Origin: Muricoccus harenae
GTDB taxonomy: Bacteria > Pseudomonadota > Alphaproteobacteria > Acetobacterales > Acetobacteraceae
Length of the DNA stretch: 64,000 nucleotides
Direction: 5' to 3'
Assembly: GCF_009848505.1 (NCBI RefSeq)
Contig: NZ_WWDL01000007.1
Location: 82,584 to 146,583, forward strand
The notes under the pieces were generated by a model. That model saw only the letters and a list, made by a program, of their open reading frames with translations. It did no database searches and was not told the origin of the DNA. The position numbers and the translations under genes were made by a program. Shown here piece after piece: positions 43,580 through 53,886 of the stretch (positions are counted from its first letter, which is position 1; each line of letters opens with the position of its first letter).

Positions 43580-44839
43580 CTATCCGGGAATACGCTCGAT
43601 ATCGGCGCCGACGGCGGCGAGTTTCGCCTCCAGCCGCTCGTAGCCGCGATCGAGATGATAGACCCGGTTGACGATCGTATCGCCGCCCGCCGCCAGCCCC
43701 GCCAGGATAAGGGAGACGGATGCGCGCAGGTCCGTCGCCATCACCGGCGCACCGGAAAGGCGCGAGACACCGCGCACGATAGCCGAGGAGCCATGCACGT
43801 TGATCCGGGCACCCATGCGGTTCATCTCGGGCACATGCATGAAGCGGTTCTCGAAGATCGTCTCGGTGATCATCGAGGCGCCGTCGGCCACCGCCATCAA
43901 TGCCATGAACTGGGCCTGCATGTCGGTGGCAAAGCCCGGGAAGGGCTCCGTCATTACATCCACCCCGCGCAGGCCGGAGAGGCGCTTTACCAGCACCCCG
44001 TCCGGCGCCTCGTCCACCTCCACCCCGGCCTCGCGCAATACGCGAGCGACGGTGCCCAGATGCTCGAGCCGCGCGCCCTGCAGCAGCACCTCGCCGCCCG
44101 TGATGCCAGCGGCGCAGGCGAAGGTCCCGGCCTCGATCCGGTCCGGCACGATGGCGTGGGTGGCGCCATGCAGCGTCTTCACCCCCTCTACCCGCAGCCG
44201 GTCCGTGCCGATGCCCTCGATCTTCGCGCCCATGGCGATCAGGCAATGGGCCAGGTCGTCGATCTCGGGCTCTCGCGCTGCATTCACCAACTCGCTCATT
44301 CCGTCGGCCAGGGTCGCGGCCATCAGCAGGTTTTCGGTGGCGCCCACCGAGACCTGGGTGAAATAGACCTTGGCCCCCTTCAGCCCGCCGGAGGCCCGGG
44401 CTGTCATGTAGCCGGAGTCCAGCTCGATCTGGGCTCCCATCTGTTCCAGCCCTTTGAGGTGGAGGTCGACGGGCCGGGTGCCGATGGCACAGCCGCCTGG
44501 CAGCGACACCTTCGCCTCTCCGAAGCGGGCCAATAGCGGGCCGAGCACGAGCACGGAGGCCCGCATCTTCCGCACCAGGTCATAGGGCGCGACGAGGTTT
44601 GTCGCCGCCCCGGCCAGGGTCATGGTGCGGGCGCCCAGGTCATGCTCCACCGAGAGCCCGTGCTGCTCCAGCAGCCGGGCCATGGTGCGGGTGTCGTCCA
44701 GTGCCGGGGCGTTGGTCAGCACCAGCGGCCCATCGGTGAGCAGGGCGGCGGCCATCAGCGGCAGGGCGGCGTTCTTGGCGCCGCCGATGGGGATGGTGCC
44801 CTTGAGGGGGCGGCCGCCGCGGAGACGAATGCGATCCAT
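43580..44839 (-). CDS. murA: UDP-N-acetylglucosamine 1-carboxyvinyltransferase
   Basis: 419 aa; adds enolpyruvate from PEP to UDP-GlcNAc, the first committed step of peptidoglycan synthesis and target of fosfomycin. The N-terminal [15 protein letters not shown] and the active-site loop [17 protein letters not shown] are present; the Cys is retained, so fosfomycin sensitivity at this site is expected. ATG 44839 is chosen by the conserved start [12 protein letters not shown]. Followed by hisG 61 bases on. Confidence 0.96.
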   Translation of the reverse strand: MDRIRLRGGRPLKGTIPIGGAKNAALPLMAAALLTDGPLVLTNAPALDDTRTMARLLEQHGLSVEHDLGARTMTLAGAATNLVAPYDLVRKMRASVLVLGPLLARFGEAKVSLPGGCAIGTRPVDLHLKGLEQMGAQIELDSGYMTARASGGLKGAKVYFTQVSVGATENLLMAATLADGMSELVNAAREPEIDDLAHCLIAMGAKIEGIGTDRLRVEGVKTLHGATHAIVPDRIEAGTFACAAGITGGEVLLQGARLEHLGTVARVLREAGVEVDEAPDGVLVKRLSGLRGVDVMTEPFPGFATDMQAQFMALMAVADGASMITETIFENRFMHVPEMNRMGARINVHGSSAIVRGVSRLSGAPVMATDLRASVSLILAGLAAGGDTIVNRVYHLDRGYERLEAKLAAVGADIERIPG

Positions 44840-44849
44840 GGCCTGTCTC

Positions 44850-45404
44850 CTAAAGCCGCGGCAGCGCGACACCGCGCTGGCGCATGTATTTCCCAGCCCG
44901 GTCCGCATAGGACACGTCCGGCGCGCTGTCCCCCTTGAGGAAGAGGAACTGGCAGATCCCCTCGTTCGCATAGATGCGGGCGGGAAGGGGGGTGGTGTTG
45001 CTGATCTCGATGGTCACCTGTCCCTCCCATTCGGGTTCGAGGGGCGTGACGTTCACGATCAGGCCGCAGCGCGCATAGGTCGACTTGCCGAGGCAGATCA
45101 CCAGCACGTCCCGCGGGATCCGGAAGTATTCCACCGTGTGGGTGAGGACGAAGGAGTTCGGCGGGACGATGCAGGTCTCGCCGCTCCGGGTCACGAAGCC
45201 GTCCTCGGAGAACTTCTTCGGATCGACGATGGCATTGTCCACATTGGTGAAAATCTTGAACTCGCCGGCCGCCCGGGCGTCATAGCCGTAGCTGGACAGG
45301 CCATAGGAGATCACCCCCTCCCGCCGCTGAGCCTCGACGAAGGGCTCGATCATGCCTTTCTCCGTCGCCATGCGACGGATCCAGTGGTCGGGCATGATGG
45401 GCAT
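44850..45404 (-). CDS. dcd: dCTP deaminase
   Basis: 184 aa trimeric enzyme making dUTP from dCTP. The nucleotide site [23 protein letters not shown] contains the catalytic Glu; [10 protein letters not shown] and [20 protein letters not shown] also fit. ATG 45404 is used; MPDHW three codons later is also possible. Located 10 bases upstream of murA, same strand. Confidence 0.95.
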   Translation of the reverse strand: MPIMPDHWIRRMATEKGMIEPFVEAQRREGVISYGLSSYGYDARAAGEFKIFTNVDNAIVDPKKFSEDGFVTRSGETCIVPPNSFVLTHTVEYFRIPRDVLVICLGKSTYARCGLIVNVTPLEPEWEGQVTIEISNTTPLPARIYANEGICQFLFLKGDSAPDVSYADRAGKYMRQRGVALPRL

Positions 45405-45496
45405 GGTGGGGTCCCCCTGACGCGCCCCAAAGGGAGCGCCCGGCGGGATAGCCCCTGGGCCGCGGGGCGGCAACCGGGAGAGGGGCGGGCGCCTGT

Positions 45497-45679
45497 CTAG
45501 CCCTCCTTCCCCTTGTCTCCGGGCCCGTCGGCCGGGGGCGTGGATTGCGCGCGCTCCCGGGACTGGGTCTTGCGGCGCCTGAGGTTCTCTCGCAGCGCGG
45601 CAGCCAGGCGCTGCTCGCGCTCAGACGGCATGGGGCCGGGGGGCGGCGGGGCTGGGGGCTTGGGCGGGACTTCGGTCAT
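45497..45679 (-). CDS. Small conserved basic protein
   Basis: 60 aa. A Pro-rich N-terminal stretch ([15 protein letters not shown]) is followed by a helix [21 protein letters not shown] like that of small uncharacterised alphaproteobacterial proteins near murA/dcd. No function known. The Arg/Lys helix could bind nucleic acid. Start chosen at MTEVPP because the upstream extension is not typical. Confidence 0.6.
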   Translation of the reverse strand: MTEVPPKPPAPPPPGPMPSEREQRLAAALRENLRRRKTQSRERAQSTPPADGPGDKGKEG

Positions 45680-45778
45680 GGCGGGGCAGGCATTCTGTGA
45701 TCTTGCGGGAAGGTCAAGCACCAGGGTTGCGTGGGACGGGCACAGCCGCTAGGTAGCGCCTCGCCTGCGGGCCGGTAC

Positions 45779-45853
<75 letters not shown>

Positions 45854-45931
45854 TACCTTTGTCGAGTGAAGACAAAGAGATAGATCAGAGGCAGAGCCTC
45901 TGGCCAAGCAGCTGAGCGCGTGTGGTAAAAC

Positions 45932-47461
45932 TCATCGATGCGCGGGCGCGCGCGCCGTGTGGGTGGCCAGCACCACTTCGGTCGCTGAATCGATCTCCTC
46001 CAGCTTGACCTCATAGCCCCAGAGCGCGGCGGCGTGAGCCAGGGTGGCCTGGGCGTCGCGTTCCGCCAGCAGCCGCCCGAGCCGTGTGCGGTGTTGAAGC
46101 ATGAGGCGGCGATCACCGGCCAGATCGACATCGACCACCTGGATGTCAGGATCGCTTTCGGCGGGATCATAGGCCCGGGACAGGCTGCGCCGGATCTCCC
46201 GATAGCCTGCGTCGTCGTGGATGGCGTCCACAAGCAGGGTGGGGGCGGTGGTGTCGTCCAGCAGCCGGAACATGCGGAAGCGCCTCATCACCGCGGGGGA
46301 GAGGTACTGAAGGACAAAGCTTTCGTCCCGGAAATTCGCCCAGGCATGGCGCAGCGTTCCGGTCGGGTCGCCATTGCCGGCTATGTCGGGGAACCAGTTT
46401 CGGTCCTCCTCGGTCGGGTTCACGCAGACGCGCTCGATGTCGCTCATCATCGCGTAGCCGAGCGCGTATGGGTTGAAGCCGCCTGAGCCCGCCGGATGGT
46501 CGAAGCCGGGCTGGGTAATCACATTGGTTGTCGCGTGAAGAACCTCCAGGAAGGCGGCATCGTCGATCTGACCGGTTTCATGCAGCCGCGTCATGATTCT
46601 CTGGTGCACCCAGGTGGCGCAGCCCTCGTTCATCAGCTTCACCTGGGGCTGCGGATAGAAGTACTGGGAGATCAGCCGCACGATGCGGATCACCTCCCGC
46701 TCCCAGGGCTGCAGCCGCGGCGAGGCCTTCTCGATGAAGTAGAGTAGGTTCTCCTCGGGTAGACCAAGGAGACGGCGCCTCTCGCCGATATGGTCTGTGT
46801 CCAGGCTCGGCCGGGTGCCGGGGACTGTCCGCCAGAGGTCGTTGAACATGCGCTCGTCATGTTCGCGCCGCTCCCGCTCGCGCTTCTGGTCCGCCTTCAA
46901 GTTGAGTGGCCTGGCGCCGTCATGGCGGTGGACGCCGCTGGATGACAGGGCATGGGCGGCGTCCAGCACGCGCTCCACTGCAGAGGTGCCGTGCCGGTCC
47001 TCGCAGGCGGCGATGTAGGAACGCGCGAACTCCAGGTAGTCGAGGACCGCCGAAGCGTCCGTCCACTGGCGGAACAGGTGGTTGTTGCGGAAGAAGTGGT
47101 TGTGACCAAAGGCGGCATGGGCGATGACCAGCGCCTGCATCGTCGCCGTGTTCTCCTCCATCAGGTAGCTGATGCAGGGGTTCGAGTTGATCACGACCTC
47201 ATAGGCTAGGCTGGAGAATCCCTGGCGATAGCTGGCCTCGTGCTGCAGGAAGCGCTTGCCGTAGGACCAGTGCCGGTAGGTGAGCGGCATGCCGTGAGCC
47301 GTGTAGACGTCCAGCATCTGCTCCGAGGTGATTATCTCGATCCGGTTCGGATAGACCTCCAGTTCCAGCTCATCCAAGGCGATACGCTCGATTGCGTCAT
47401 AGCTCCGCCGAAGGATGCTGAAATCCCAGTTGGTGCCGCTGTAGAGCAGGGAGGATTGCAT
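45932..47461 (-). CDS. SpoVR family protein
   Basis: 509 aa, the conserved SpoVR/YcgB protein of unknown biochemistry, found with PrkA and YeaH in proteobacteria. Typical segments are QMLDVYTAHGMPLTYRHWSYGKRF, YEVVINSNPCISYLMEEN, NEGCATWVHQRIM and GGFNPYALGYAMM. The His-rich stretch AHAAFGHNHFFRNNHLF could bind metal. ATG 47461 is 11 bases after the yeaH-like stop, so it is the third gene of the operon. Confidence 0.93.
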   Translation of the reverse strand: MQSSLLYSGTNWDFSILRRSYDAIERIALDELELEVYPNRIEIITSEQMLDVYTAHGMPLTYRHWSYGKRFLQHEASYRQGFSSLAYEVVINSNPCISYLMEENTATMQALVIAHAAFGHNHFFRNNHLFRQWTDASAVLDYLEFARSYIAACEDRHGTSAVERVLDAAHALSSSGVHRHDGARPLNLKADQKRERERREHDERMFNDLWRTVPGTRPSLDTDHIGERRRLLGLPEENLLYFIEKASPRLQPWEREVIRIVRLISQYFYPQPQVKLMNEGCATWVHQRIMTRLHETGQIDDAAFLEVLHATTNVITQPGFDHPAGSGGFNPYALGYAMMSDIERVCVNPTEEDRNWFPDIAGNGDPTGTLRHAWANFRDESFVLQYLSPAVMRRFRMFRLLDDTTAPTLLVDAIHDDAGYREIRRSLSRAYDPAESDPDIQVVDVDLAGDRRLMLQHRTRLGRLLAERDAQATLAHAAALWGYEVKLEEIDSATEVVLATHTARAPAHR

Positions 47462-47471
47462 CAGAGCTCCA

Positions 47472-48800
47472 TCAGCCCGCCGCCATCTTGCGCCCGAACA
47501 GGTCGCGGAACACGGGGAAGATATCGCGCCGGTCGGCCACGCGCCGCATGGCGAGGCGTGGTGCCCGCTCCGATAGGAGCTTGTAGCCACGCCAGAGGTC
47601 CGTCTCGCCGTGAATCACCGCCCCCGAGGCCGCCACCTCGATATAGGCGAAGTGCTGGACGACAGGCAGGATGTCCTTCTCCAAAATGGACACCGCGTGC
47701 TGCGTGTCGGTGCTGTAGTTGTCCCCGTCCGAAGCCTGGGCGGCGTAGATGTTCCAGGAGTCCTGCGGATAGCGCTCGCGCTGGATGCGGACCAGCTCGG
47801 CCAGAGCCGTCGAGACCACGGTGCCGCCCGTGCGAGGGTCGGTGAAGAAGGTCTGTTCATCGACCTCCTCCGCCGTTTCGGTATGCCGGATGAAGACCAA
47901 CTCTACCCGCTTGTAGCGACGTTCCAGGAAGACGTGCAGCAGCAGGAAGAACCGCTTGGCCAAATCCTTCATGTGCTCGGACATCGAGCCGGACACGTCC
48001 ATCAGGCAGAAGACGGCGGCCCGCGCCGAAGGCTTTGGGCTCGCGGCGTAGCGCCGATAGCGCAGGTCCACCGGGTCGATCCATGGCACCCGTGCCAGCC
48101 GGCGCTGGATGAGAGCCAGTTCGGCGCGCAACTCGGCCAGGCGTTCGGGCTGGTCGCCGCTCTCCTCCAGCGCGGTGATCTCGGCCTCCAGAGCCAGCAC
48201 CTCTGCCGATTTCGGTCGGCGGAGACCGATCCGGCGCGCCATCGAGAGTCGCATGGTCCGCGCCATGTCGATCTGTGAGGGGGCACCATCGGCGCTGATG
48301 CCTGTGCGCACGGGCACCACCGTTTCCGTTGCGAGAATCTGGTTCTTCGTCAGATCCGGCAGCTCAAGGTCCTCGAAGAACAGGTCAAGGAACTCGTCGC
48401 GGGTAAGGACGAAGCGGAAGGCGTCCTCTCCCTCGCCGCCGTCCTGCCCGGCGCCGCTACCGTCGCCACCGCCCGCCTTGCCGCCAGGAGGGCGCGGGAT
48501 CTTGTCGCCCACCGAGAACTCGCGGTTACCCGAAAGCACGAATTCCCGCTTCCCCGAGGTGAAGACCTTGTGAAAGCTCGGTTCGTGCAGCGAATCAGCG
48601 GGGATGACGACGGCCTGGTCATGCCCGACCTCTCGCAGCGTGCCCTTGTCGATCGCTGCCCGAGCCGCCTGTTTCAGCGCAGCGCGCGCACGGGCGAGGA
48701 CGCGCTGGCGGTTCTCCAGGTTCTTGCCGTGCGGGTTGGGGCGGCGGTCGATGATGTCCAAGGCGGGGCTCAGGCGGATTGTTTGACGCGCATGTACCAC
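47472..48800 (-). CDS. yeaH: YeaH/YhbH family protein (DUF444, VWA-like)
   Basis: 442 aa from GTG 48800, overlapping the prkA stop by 31 bases; TTG 48761 (DIIDRRPNPHGKN) is an alternative that matches the usual family start better. The C-terminal half holds a von Willebrand A fold with the metal motif DVSGSMSEH (residues 268-276), and a Gly/Asp-rich linker lies near 104-125. Works with the PrkA kinase and SpoVR in starvation and stationary-phase adaptation in E. coli; the molecular role is unclear. Confidence 0.92.
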   Translation of the reverse strand: MVHARQTIRLSPALDIIDRRPNPHGKNLENRQRVLARARAALKQAARAAIDKGTLREVGHDQAVVIPADSLHEPSFHKVFTSGKREFVLSGNREFSVGDKIPRPPGGKAGGGDGSGAGQDGGEGEDAFRFVLTRDEFLDLFFEDLELPDLTKNQILATETVVPVRTGISADGAPSQIDMARTMRLSMARRIGLRRPKSAEVLALEAEITALEESGDQPERLAELRAELALIQRRLARVPWIDPVDLRYRRYAASPKPSARAAVFCLMDVSGSMSEHMKDLAKRFFLLLHVFLERRYKRVELVFIRHTETAEEVDEQTFFTDPRTGGTVVSTALAELVRIQRERYPQDSWNIYAAQASDGDNYSTDTQHAVSILEKDILPVVQHFAYIEVAASGAVIHGETDLWRGYKLLSERAPRLAMRRVADRRDIFPVFRDLFGRKMAAG

Positions 48801-50722
48801 TCGACCAGCCGGCGTACCTGCCGTTCGGTGTAGCCGCGCGCCACCATGCGGGCGACGAACTCATCGTGCTTCTTCGCCGTCTCCGTGTCCTTCTTGGAAC
48901 CGAAGCTGATGACCGGCAGAAGGTCCTCGACCTGGCTGAACATGCGCCTCTCGATGACGTCGCGCACCTTCTCGTAGCTGGTCCATGACGGGTTGCGGCC
49001 ACCATTTGCGGCGCGCACGCGGAGTGCGAACTTAACAACTTCGTTCCGGAAGTCCTTGGGGTTGGCGATTCCCGCCGGCTTCTCGATCTTTGTCAGCTCG
49101 GCGTTCAGTAGCTCCCTGTCCAGCATCTGCCCGGTGTCGGGATCCTTGAAGTCCTGGTCCTCGATCCAGGCATCGGCATAATCCAGATAGCGGTCGAACA
49201 GGTTCTGGCCGTAGTCGCCATAGCTCTCGAGATAGGCCTTCTGGATCTCGTTGCCGATGAACTCGGCGTAACGCGACGCGAGCTCACTTTTGATCGTCGT
49301 GAGATAGGCCGTCTCGGTCTCAGCCGGGAATTGCTCGCGCCGGATCGCCTGCTCCAGCACATACATCAGGTGTACAGGATCTGCCGCCACCTCGCTGGAG
49401 GAATGGTTGAAAGTGGCCGACAGTACCTTGAACGCGAAGCGGGTGGAGATGCCATCCATGCCCTCATCCACGCCCGCGGCATCGCGGTATTCCTGCATGG
49501 TCCGGACCTTGGGGTCCGTCTCGCGGATATTCTCGCCGTCATAAACCCGCATCTTCGCGAAGGGGCGCGAATTGGCATGCGGCTTCAGCCGGGAGAGCAC
49601 GGCGAAGCGGGCCAGCATCTCCAGTGTGTGAGGCGCACAGGGCGCGTTGGCCAGGGCGGAGCCGCTGATCAGCTTCTTGTAGATCAGCGCTTCCTCGGTG
49701 ACCCGAAGGCAGTACGGAACCTTGACGACGCTGACCCGGTCCAGGAAAGCCTCGTTGGTCCTGTTGTTCCGGAAGCTCTGCCACTCCGCCTCGTTCGAAT
49801 GTGCGAGGATGATGCCCTGGAAAGGAATGGCGCCGATATTCTCAGTGCCGATGTAATTTCCTTCCTGCGTCGCCGTCAGCAGCGGGTGCAGCATCTTGAT
49901 CGGCGCCTTGAACATCTCCACGAATTCGAGGAGGCCCTGATTGGCGCGGTTCAGCCCGCCCGAGAAGCCGTAGGCGTCGGGATCGTTCTGGCTGAAGTTC
50001 TCGAGTTTGCGGATGTCCACCTTGCCGACCAGGGCAGAGATGTCCTGGTTGTTGTCATCGCCTGGCTCGGTCTTGGCAACTGCGATCTGCTTGCGGCGGG
50101 AGGGGAAGATTCGGACCACGCGGAAGCTCTCGATATCGCCATCGGAGTCCTCCAGCCGCTTGAGGGCCCAGGGGCTGGCGATGCCGGTCAGAACCCGGCG
50201 CGGGACGTGGTAACGCTCCTGCAGCAGGTCCCCCATCGTGTCCGGGTCGAACAGTCCGAGCGGACTTTCGAAGACAGGGCTGATCTCGTCGCCGTGCTTC
50301 AGTACATAAATCGGCTCGCGCTCCATCAGCGCCTTCAGCCGCTCACCGAGGGAGGATTTGCCGCCCCCCACCGGGCCGAGCAGGTAGAGAATCTGTTTGC
50401 GCTCCTCCAGCCCCTGTGCAGCGTGGCGGAAGAAGGCGACGATCCGCTCGATCGTCTCCTCCATCCCGTGGAAGTCGGAGAAGGCGGGATAGATCCGGAC
50501 GGTGCGATTCATGAAGATCCGGCCCAGGCGTGGGTCGCGGGATGTATCAACTTCCTCCGGCTCACCGATGGCCCGAAGCATGCGCTCCGCGGGGCTGGCA
50601 TAGCATTGCGGGTCGTCCCGGCAGGCATGGAGATACTCAGAGAGGCTCATCTCCACGGCCCGCGTGCGGTCACGCATGCTGGCATGTAACGAGAAGATGT
50701 CGTCCGAACCACCCATCACCAC
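48770..50722 (-). CDS. prkA: PrkA family serine protein kinase / AAA+ protein
   Basis: 650 aa. Walker A GPVGGGKSS at residues 116-124; the AAA+ core is followed by a kinase-like C-terminal domain (VSVVKVPYCLRVTEEALIYKKLI to DLLPVISFGSKKD). Relatives have been described as serine kinases and as AAA+ proteases; which applies here is open. First gene of a prkA-yeaH-spoVR operon linked to nitrogen and stationary-phase stress. ATG at 50716 is another possible start. Confidence 0.94.
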   Translation of the reverse strand: MVMGGSDDIFSLHASMRDRTRAVEMSLSEYLHACRDDPQCYASPAERMLRAIGEPEEVDTSRDPRLGRIFMNRTVRIYPAFSDFHGMEETIERIVAFFRHAAQGLEERKQILYLLGPVGGGKSSLGERLKALMEREPIYVLKHGDEISPVFESPLGLFDPDTMGDLLQERYHVPRRVLTGIASPWALKRLEDSDGDIESFRVVRIFPSRRKQIAVAKTEPGDDNNQDISALVGKVDIRKLENFSQNDPDAYGFSGGLNRANQGLLEFVEMFKAPIKMLHPLLTATQEGNYIGTENIGAIPFQGIILAHSNEAEWQSFRNNRTNEAFLDRVSVVKVPYCLRVTEEALIYKKLISGSALANAPCAPHTLEMLARFAVLSRLKPHANSRPFAKMRVYDGENIRETDPKVRTMQEYRDAAGVDEGMDGISTRFAFKVLSATFNHSSSEVAADPVHLMYVLEQAIRREQFPAETETAYLTTIKSELASRYAEFIGNEIQKAYLESYGDYGQNLFDRYLDYADAWIEDQDFKDPDTGQMLDRELLNAELTKIEKPAGIANPKDFRNEVVKFALRVRAANGGRNPSWTSYEKVRDVIERRMFSQVEDLLPVISFGSKKDTETAKKHDEFVARMVARGYTERQVRRLVEWYMRVKQSA

Positions 50723-51404
50723 ATTCTCCGTGCGTAGCCCATCGGTGACAAAGCCCGAATTCTTGCCCGTTGCTCTACTTCGTTTACTGGTGCGAGTTCT
50801 ACGGCTTCAGTCTTATGTCTCTGCTTCTCCATTTCCTGCCTCTGCGGTTTGCATCAGCCGGTGCCAGTGAATTCTAGCGCAATATCCCGCCACCTTCACT
50901 AAAAAGCTGCGGGCAAAAGCGTCTAAGCTGGCGCAGGCAGATGACCGCAGGCGGCGCTTATGAGGAGGACGATTCCTGGTGCAACTGGTTGCAAGCTTTA
51001 CGCCGGCACCTTGCTCGCTGCCACACAAAGTCGCCACCGGCCTGGCAGGGAAGGTCTGATAAGTCATTAAAGAAGCTGAGAAAATCCGGAAGGCGCGCCC
51101 TTTTTGATCCCCTCAGGCGGCCTCAAATTTTTTAGGTGCTGAGACTCGGTGCCGAGGTGCCGCGGGGGCAGCAGGCTCGTACCGCCAGCGCCCGCCGGCC
51201 CGGATGCCCGAGGTCGTGGCCATGGCGGTGCCAGGCACAGCCCGAGGGATGCAAGGGTGGGCTCCGGGGGATGCCGCTGAGGGTGCCTAGGGAGGTGGAG
51301 AAGCGGCCGATGCCGGTCGTGGCGGTAGAGGGAGGGTGACTTCCATGCGCGCATTGTGGAAGCCTGGACGGCAGCTTGATGGTCTGCCCGGAGAGGTTTG
51401 CACG
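50723..51404. other. Intergenic region, no recognised gene
   Basis: Upstream region of prkA (minus) and of a small lipoprotein gene (plus). It is AT-richer than its neighbours between 50750 and 51130. Frames are short and unlike proteins. No confident promoter could be fixed. Confidence 0.5.
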
Positions 51405-51608
51405 ATGCACTATGTTGCCGCTGCCGCGTTTTTATCCCTAGGCTGCCTCGCATCATGCTCCGGTCCACCCACCGGAGGTGTGGATGCGCGCAGCGAGGTC
51501 TCCCACGACAGCATCGTTCGCAGCTACACAGATGCAGTTCTGGAGGGCATGGCCCGTGCCCGCGCGGAGCGGCTGAGAGAGGCGGCCAGCCTTCGAGGTT
51601 CGAGCTGA
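51405..51608 (+). CDS. Small lipoprotein
   Basis: 67 aa: signal sequence MHYVAAAAFLSLGCLASCSG with a lipobox Cys (LASC), then a short charged helix (SYTDAVLEGMARARAERLREAASL). GAGAGG lies 8 bases before the ATG. No family recognised. A membrane-anchored peptide of this size may act in envelope stress, but that is a guess. Confidence 0.55.
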   Translation: MHYVAAAAFLSLGCLASCSGPPTGGVDARSEVSHDSIVRSYTDAVLEGMARARAERLREAASLRGSS

Positions 51609-51866
51609 GAGCGTCGGCCTGTCCCATTCTCCCCTCGACGCCATCGGGCATTGCCGGACGGCGCGACCACAGCATGGGCTATCGGGGATGACCAAGGAGG
51701 TACGGGTATCCCGTGATGCCCGGGTGCTTCGGCGGGCATGGCCGCCTAGCCAACCCCGAACTTGACGGCGATGCGAGCGGATTTGGGAGCTTCGGCTCCG
51801 CCGCATCCGTGCCCAGGGCGTAGGCGTTCTCCGGGTGCCTTCCTCTGGCTCCCAGGACGACCGCCG

Positions 51867-52289
51867 ATGCACCGCGCCTCCCACCTTGCAGCCGCGCTCC
51901 TCCTTCCTCTCCTGGTTGCGGGCTGCGGAGCCAGCGTGACCGAAGAAGCCTTCGATCAGCGCGTAGGAACCTATGTGGGACGTTCCGAAGCCGATCTCGT
52001 GAGCGGCCTGGGTCTACCCAGCCGCACCTATGACGAGCCCGGTGGCCGGCGGCTTCTTCAGTATGACTTTGTCAGCCCGGCACCTGGGCCGTCCGTCGTG
52101 CCGATGCTGGGCTTCGGGTTCGGGAGCTTCGGCGGAGGTGTCGGCATCGGCACCGGTCTGGGCTTCGGGTTCGGTGGTTACGGCCGGGCCGCCCTGGTGG
52201 ATTGCTCCGTGGTTTTCGAGCTCCGTGAGGGGCGCGTTTTGTCCTTCAACCGAAGTGGGGAAAACTGCACTGCGCCTGTTTCGGGGTGA
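51867..52289 (+). CDS. Lipoprotein with Gly-rich C-terminal half
   Basis: 140 aa with a lipoprotein signal peptide (MHRASHLAAALLLPLLVAGC, lipobox LVAGC). The middle VGTYVGRSEADLVSGLGLPSRTYDEPGGRRLLQYDF resembles the SmpA/OmlA-like fold of small outer-membrane lipoproteins, followed by a glycine-rich run (GFGFGSFGGGVGIGTGLG) and a Cys pair (DCSVVFELREGRVLSFNRSGENC). Function unknown. Confidence 0.7.
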   Translation: MHRASHLAAALLLPLLVAGCGASVTEEAFDQRVGTYVGRSEADLVSGLGLPSRTYDEPGGRRLLQYDFVSPAPGPSVVPMLGFGFGSFGGGVGIGTGLGFGFGGYGRAALVDCSVVFELREGRVLSFNRSGENCTAPVSG

Positions 52290-52543
52290 CCAGGCAGCGA
52301 GGCTCCTCGCGCTCCTGCAGCAGAGCCGTCGGCTTGGCAGGCGAGGGCCTGCATCTAGAAGTTGAGCTGCCCCCGGCTTCAGACCGCACTGGCGGGGAGG
52401 CCCCCGAGTGCAGCGAGGGACCACGAAGGCGCACTGTGTTTTGGCCCAGCTACAATGAGGGACGGTGCAGGCTTCACACGCTCTGGATGACGGGAAGCCG
52501 GATGGCTGTGAGGACGTTGCCTCAAGGGACCGGAGGCATCGCC

Positions 52544-52900
52544 ATGATCCCCACGCGCATCCATGCCGCAATCGACTGGGCCGCAGTCGGAGGCGTCGAG
52601 ATGATGGGGCATTGCCGCCTGTTCAGCCCGCGCGTCCGAAAGTTGTTCAGGGCCAGCGCACGGGCGCACGCCGCCTATGCCGCCGTAACGAACTATGAGC
52701 TGGGCCTGGGGCCGCTGCCCATGCGGATGCACCTGGCGATGGACGCGGTGATCGGAACCGGGTTGATTGGCGCCGGGCTGATCCTGCGCGAGGAACCTGC
52801 ACCGGTCCGGGCGCTGCTGATCGGCATGGGGCTGACCGAGCTGGCGTTAGTCTCCCTCACCGATCCGGTGCCGGACCATCGGAGGACGCGCCACGCGTGA
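52544..52900 (+). CDS. Uncharacterised membrane protein
   Basis: 118 aa; three or four hydrophobic segments (IHAAIDWAAVGGVEMMG, MHLAMDAVIGTGLIGAGLIL, VRALLIGMGLTELALVSL). GGAGG precedes the ATG by 7 bases. It overlaps the next gene by four bases (GTGA), so the two membrane proteins are made together. No function known. Confidence 0.7.
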   Translation: MIPTRIHAAIDWAAVGGVEMMGHCRLFSPRVRKLFRASARAHAAYAAVTNYELGLGPLPMRMHLAMDAVIGTGLIGAGLILREEPAPVRALLIGMGLTELALVSLTDPVPDHRRTRHA

Positions 52901-53313
52901 CACGCCCCACCGTTCCCCATGAGGTGCTGCGCGGCCCGGGCGCCTGGGTGGTTGTGGCGCTGGCTGCGGTGTTCCTGCTGATTGGTGTGCTGTTCATCGC
53001 GTCCCCAAGGACGGGCGCGGGCGTGTTTGGCATCCCTGCCGAGGAGGCGGGAGGGCTTGCCTATGTGCGGGCGCTGGCGCTGCGTGACCTGGCCCTCGGG
53101 CTCTATCTTCTCGGGCTGCTGTGCTTCTCCTCCCGCCGGGCTATCGGCATCGTGCTGGCCGCCACGGTGGTCATTCCAGTCGGGGACATGCTGCTGATCC
53201 TCGGCCGCGAGGGAATGAAGTCTCCGGGACATCTTCTGCTTCATGGATTCAGCGGTGCCTGCGTCGCCATGGTCGCGCTGTGGCTGCTGCGGCCGGCGAG
53301 CCCGGCAGAGTAG
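52897..53313 (+). CDS. DUF4267-like membrane protein
   Basis: 138 aa from a GTG start overlapping the upstream stop. Four hydrophobic segments (VVVALAAVFLLIGVLFIA, ALALRDLALGLYLLGLLCF, AIGIVLAATVVIPVGDMLLIL, VAMVALWLLR). The region GIPAEEAGGLAYVRALALRDLALG matches the DUF4267 pattern. Function unknown. Confidence 0.75.
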   Translation: MTRPTVPHEVLRGPGAWVVVALAAVFLLIGVLFIASPRTGAGVFGIPAEEAGGLAYVRALALRDLALGLYLLGLLCFSSRRAIGIVLAATVVIPVGDMLLILGREGMKSPGHLLLHGFSGACVAMVALWLLRPASPAE

Positions 53314-53697
53314 GGCGCTCCACGGCAGCAGATATCCCCGCCACAATTCCTGCTTCGTGATGCTGCTCTCGGAAGCGCCGTGGGAGCCATCTGCGGCTCT
53401 GATCTGGCGTCTGGAAGGCGTGGGCTCAGGTGCAGAAGATCACCTCAACGACAGGTTCTCCTGTGGTGCAGCAGGGGAGGCGGGTTCACTGCCTCCAGCA
53501 CCATCCTTCCCCCTGACTTCTCCGCGACGGCGTCTGCTTCCCCGCCCGCCGGGACCCTTCCGTTCGACCAGGGGGCAGCGCAGGCCCGGCCCAGTGAAAG
53601 TCGCTCGCCACACCGGCGTTGCGCCTGCACGCTTTTGTTGCGGGCACGAAAATACGACCTACCATGAGCCACCCCATAGCCAAGCGGATTGGCAGTC
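53314..53697. other. Intergenic region, no recognised gene
   Basis: Only short frames that read as non-coding; nothing structured was recognised. Confidence 0.5.
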
Positions 53698-53886
53698 ATG
53701 AGCGATGCCCCCCTGCATCTCTGGGAGAAGATCGAGTTGATCATTCCCGATGGAAGCCCGCCGAGCGCCATCTTCCGCCGCCTGCGAGTGGCCGGCGGCT
53801 GGATTTATCGGCACACCTATAATGAAGGGGTGGCTCTATGCTTTGTGCCCGACCAGCCTAGCGTGGTGCCTCAACCCCCGCCGTGA
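53698..53886 (+). CDS. Small uncharacterised protein
   Basis: 62 aa, MSDAPLHLWEKIELIIPDGS then PPSAIFRRLRVAGGWIYRHTYNEGVALCFVPD. The even mix of aromatic and hydrophobic residues and the beta-like strands ending WIYRHT look like a real small domain. The family is unknown. A short AT-rich patch lies before the ATG. Confidence 0.5.
   Translation: MSDAPLHLWEKIELIIPDGSPPSAIFRRLRVAGGWIYRHTYNEGVALCFVPDQPSVVPQPPP

Noticed and set aside
50851..50870. Sigma-54 promoter for prkA (TGGCAC ... TGC on minus strand)
   Set aside because: The GG-to-GC spacing is one base too long, so it does not meet the strict -24/-12 rule.
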